Shown piece after piece: positions 63,590 to 64,000 of a stretch of DNA of 64,000 nt. Within the stretch, counting starts at the first letter, position 1; the number at the start of each line of letters is the position of its first letter. Made by a program: the position numbers and the translations under genes. Below the pieces are notes generated by a model, which searched no databases, had not been told where the DNA came from, and worked only from the letters and a program-made list of their open reading frames with translations. This DNA comes from Escallonia rubra (taxonomy: Eukaryota > Streptophyta > Magnoliopsida > Escalloniales > Escalloniaceae): the NCBI GenBank assembly GCA_033065855.1, contig JAVXUO010000563.1, forward strand, positions 1-64,000. The letters are read 5' to 3'.

Positions 63590-64000
63590 GTGATAACTTT
63601 TGGAGGCGGTAAGTACCGCTGGCATAAGTGAATTATGTTTAAAAAAAATCTAAAACAAGCCTATGCCGGCGGTCATACATGCCGGCATAAGTCCATACGT
63701 TCCAAGAAAACAAATGCAAAACGAAACCTATAATGGCGCTTGGGACCATTGACATAGGTTCAATAATTCAGCAGATTAATAAAAAGAAAATGATACCTAC
63801 CGCGGCGGTTTCTTAACGCTGCCTTTGCTATTTAATCCAAATATATATAAAAAAAATTAAAAATTTACCTATGCCGGCGCCCGTAGCCGCCGACATAGGT
63901 TTAGACCGCTGCTATTGGCAACATTAGAAGACGGATGTTAGAACCCTTTTAGAGACGGCCGACCGCTGGTATAGACCACTTTATGCGGCGACATAAGTCT

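Larger units (their letters stand above)
58741..64000. mobile_element. CACTA transposon of a different family, running past the window end
   Basis: It starts CACTACAAAAAGTGATCTG. Its subterminal motifs are GCCGGCGG / CCGCCGACATA-type (58760-58990 and 63590-64000), not the AGCGACGGA motif of the other two CACTA elements. Both direct and inverted copies are present in the right zone. The other terminus is not inside the window. No transposase is seen in the visible part, so it may be non-autonomous. A LINE sits inside it. Confidence 0.65.

Overview
The window is nuclear DNA of a flowering plant, most likely a eudicot. It is AT-rich, has small exons with GT-AG introns, many microsatellites, and dense CACTA, Helitron, LINE, SINE, MITE and LTR remnants. 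The two host genes most resemble the raucaffricine/strictosidine glucosidase branch of glycoside hydrolase family 1 (GH1), which hints at an asterid. That assignment is from memory of the family, not from a search. I saw no tRNA or rRNA gene and no CRISPR.

Layout. 1-2517 is a long LTR fossil. 3571-14310 is the upstream region of GH1 copy 1. It holds three copies (P1, P2, P3) of a promoter-like segment, separated by a decayed CACTA element (4200-11537, target duplication GGA), a repeat block and a small Helitron. GH1 copy 1 (14481-24017, + strand, 13 exons, 515 codons) carries a 3 kb composite transposon insertion in intron 7. Its 3' flank is split by a young-looking CACTA element (24679-34048, target duplication TTT). 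That element encodes a full-length TNP2-type transposase (1127 codons in 4 exons) and a broken second gene, and carries large telomere-like minisatellites. 34481-47185 lies between the two arms of an inverted duplication. It contains fold-back elements sitting in (AT)n tracts, a LINE with a SINE inside it, a pair of nearly identical 199-bp repeats, LTR fossils and a LINE RNase H fragment. GH1 copy 2 (55220-48198, - strand, 13 exons, 511 codons) is the inverted, tail-to-tail duplicate. From 58741 to the window end lies part of a third CACTA family with a LINE inside it.

How the parts relate. The two GH1 genes have the same 13-exon structure, including one GC-AG intron at the same place, and share 3' flanks, so they come from one inverted duplication. 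Copy 2 gives the empty site for the CACTA that split copy 1's flank, so that insertion came after the duplication. Both reading frames are open and both keep the catalytic nucleophile motif (SENG). In both, however, the Asn-Glu-Pro motif that carries the general acid/base is Cys-Gly-Pro. This shared loss in two otherwise intact genes is the most interesting signal in the window. It suggests either a glucosidase-like protein with no ordinary hydrolase activity or an altered mechanism, fixed before the duplication.
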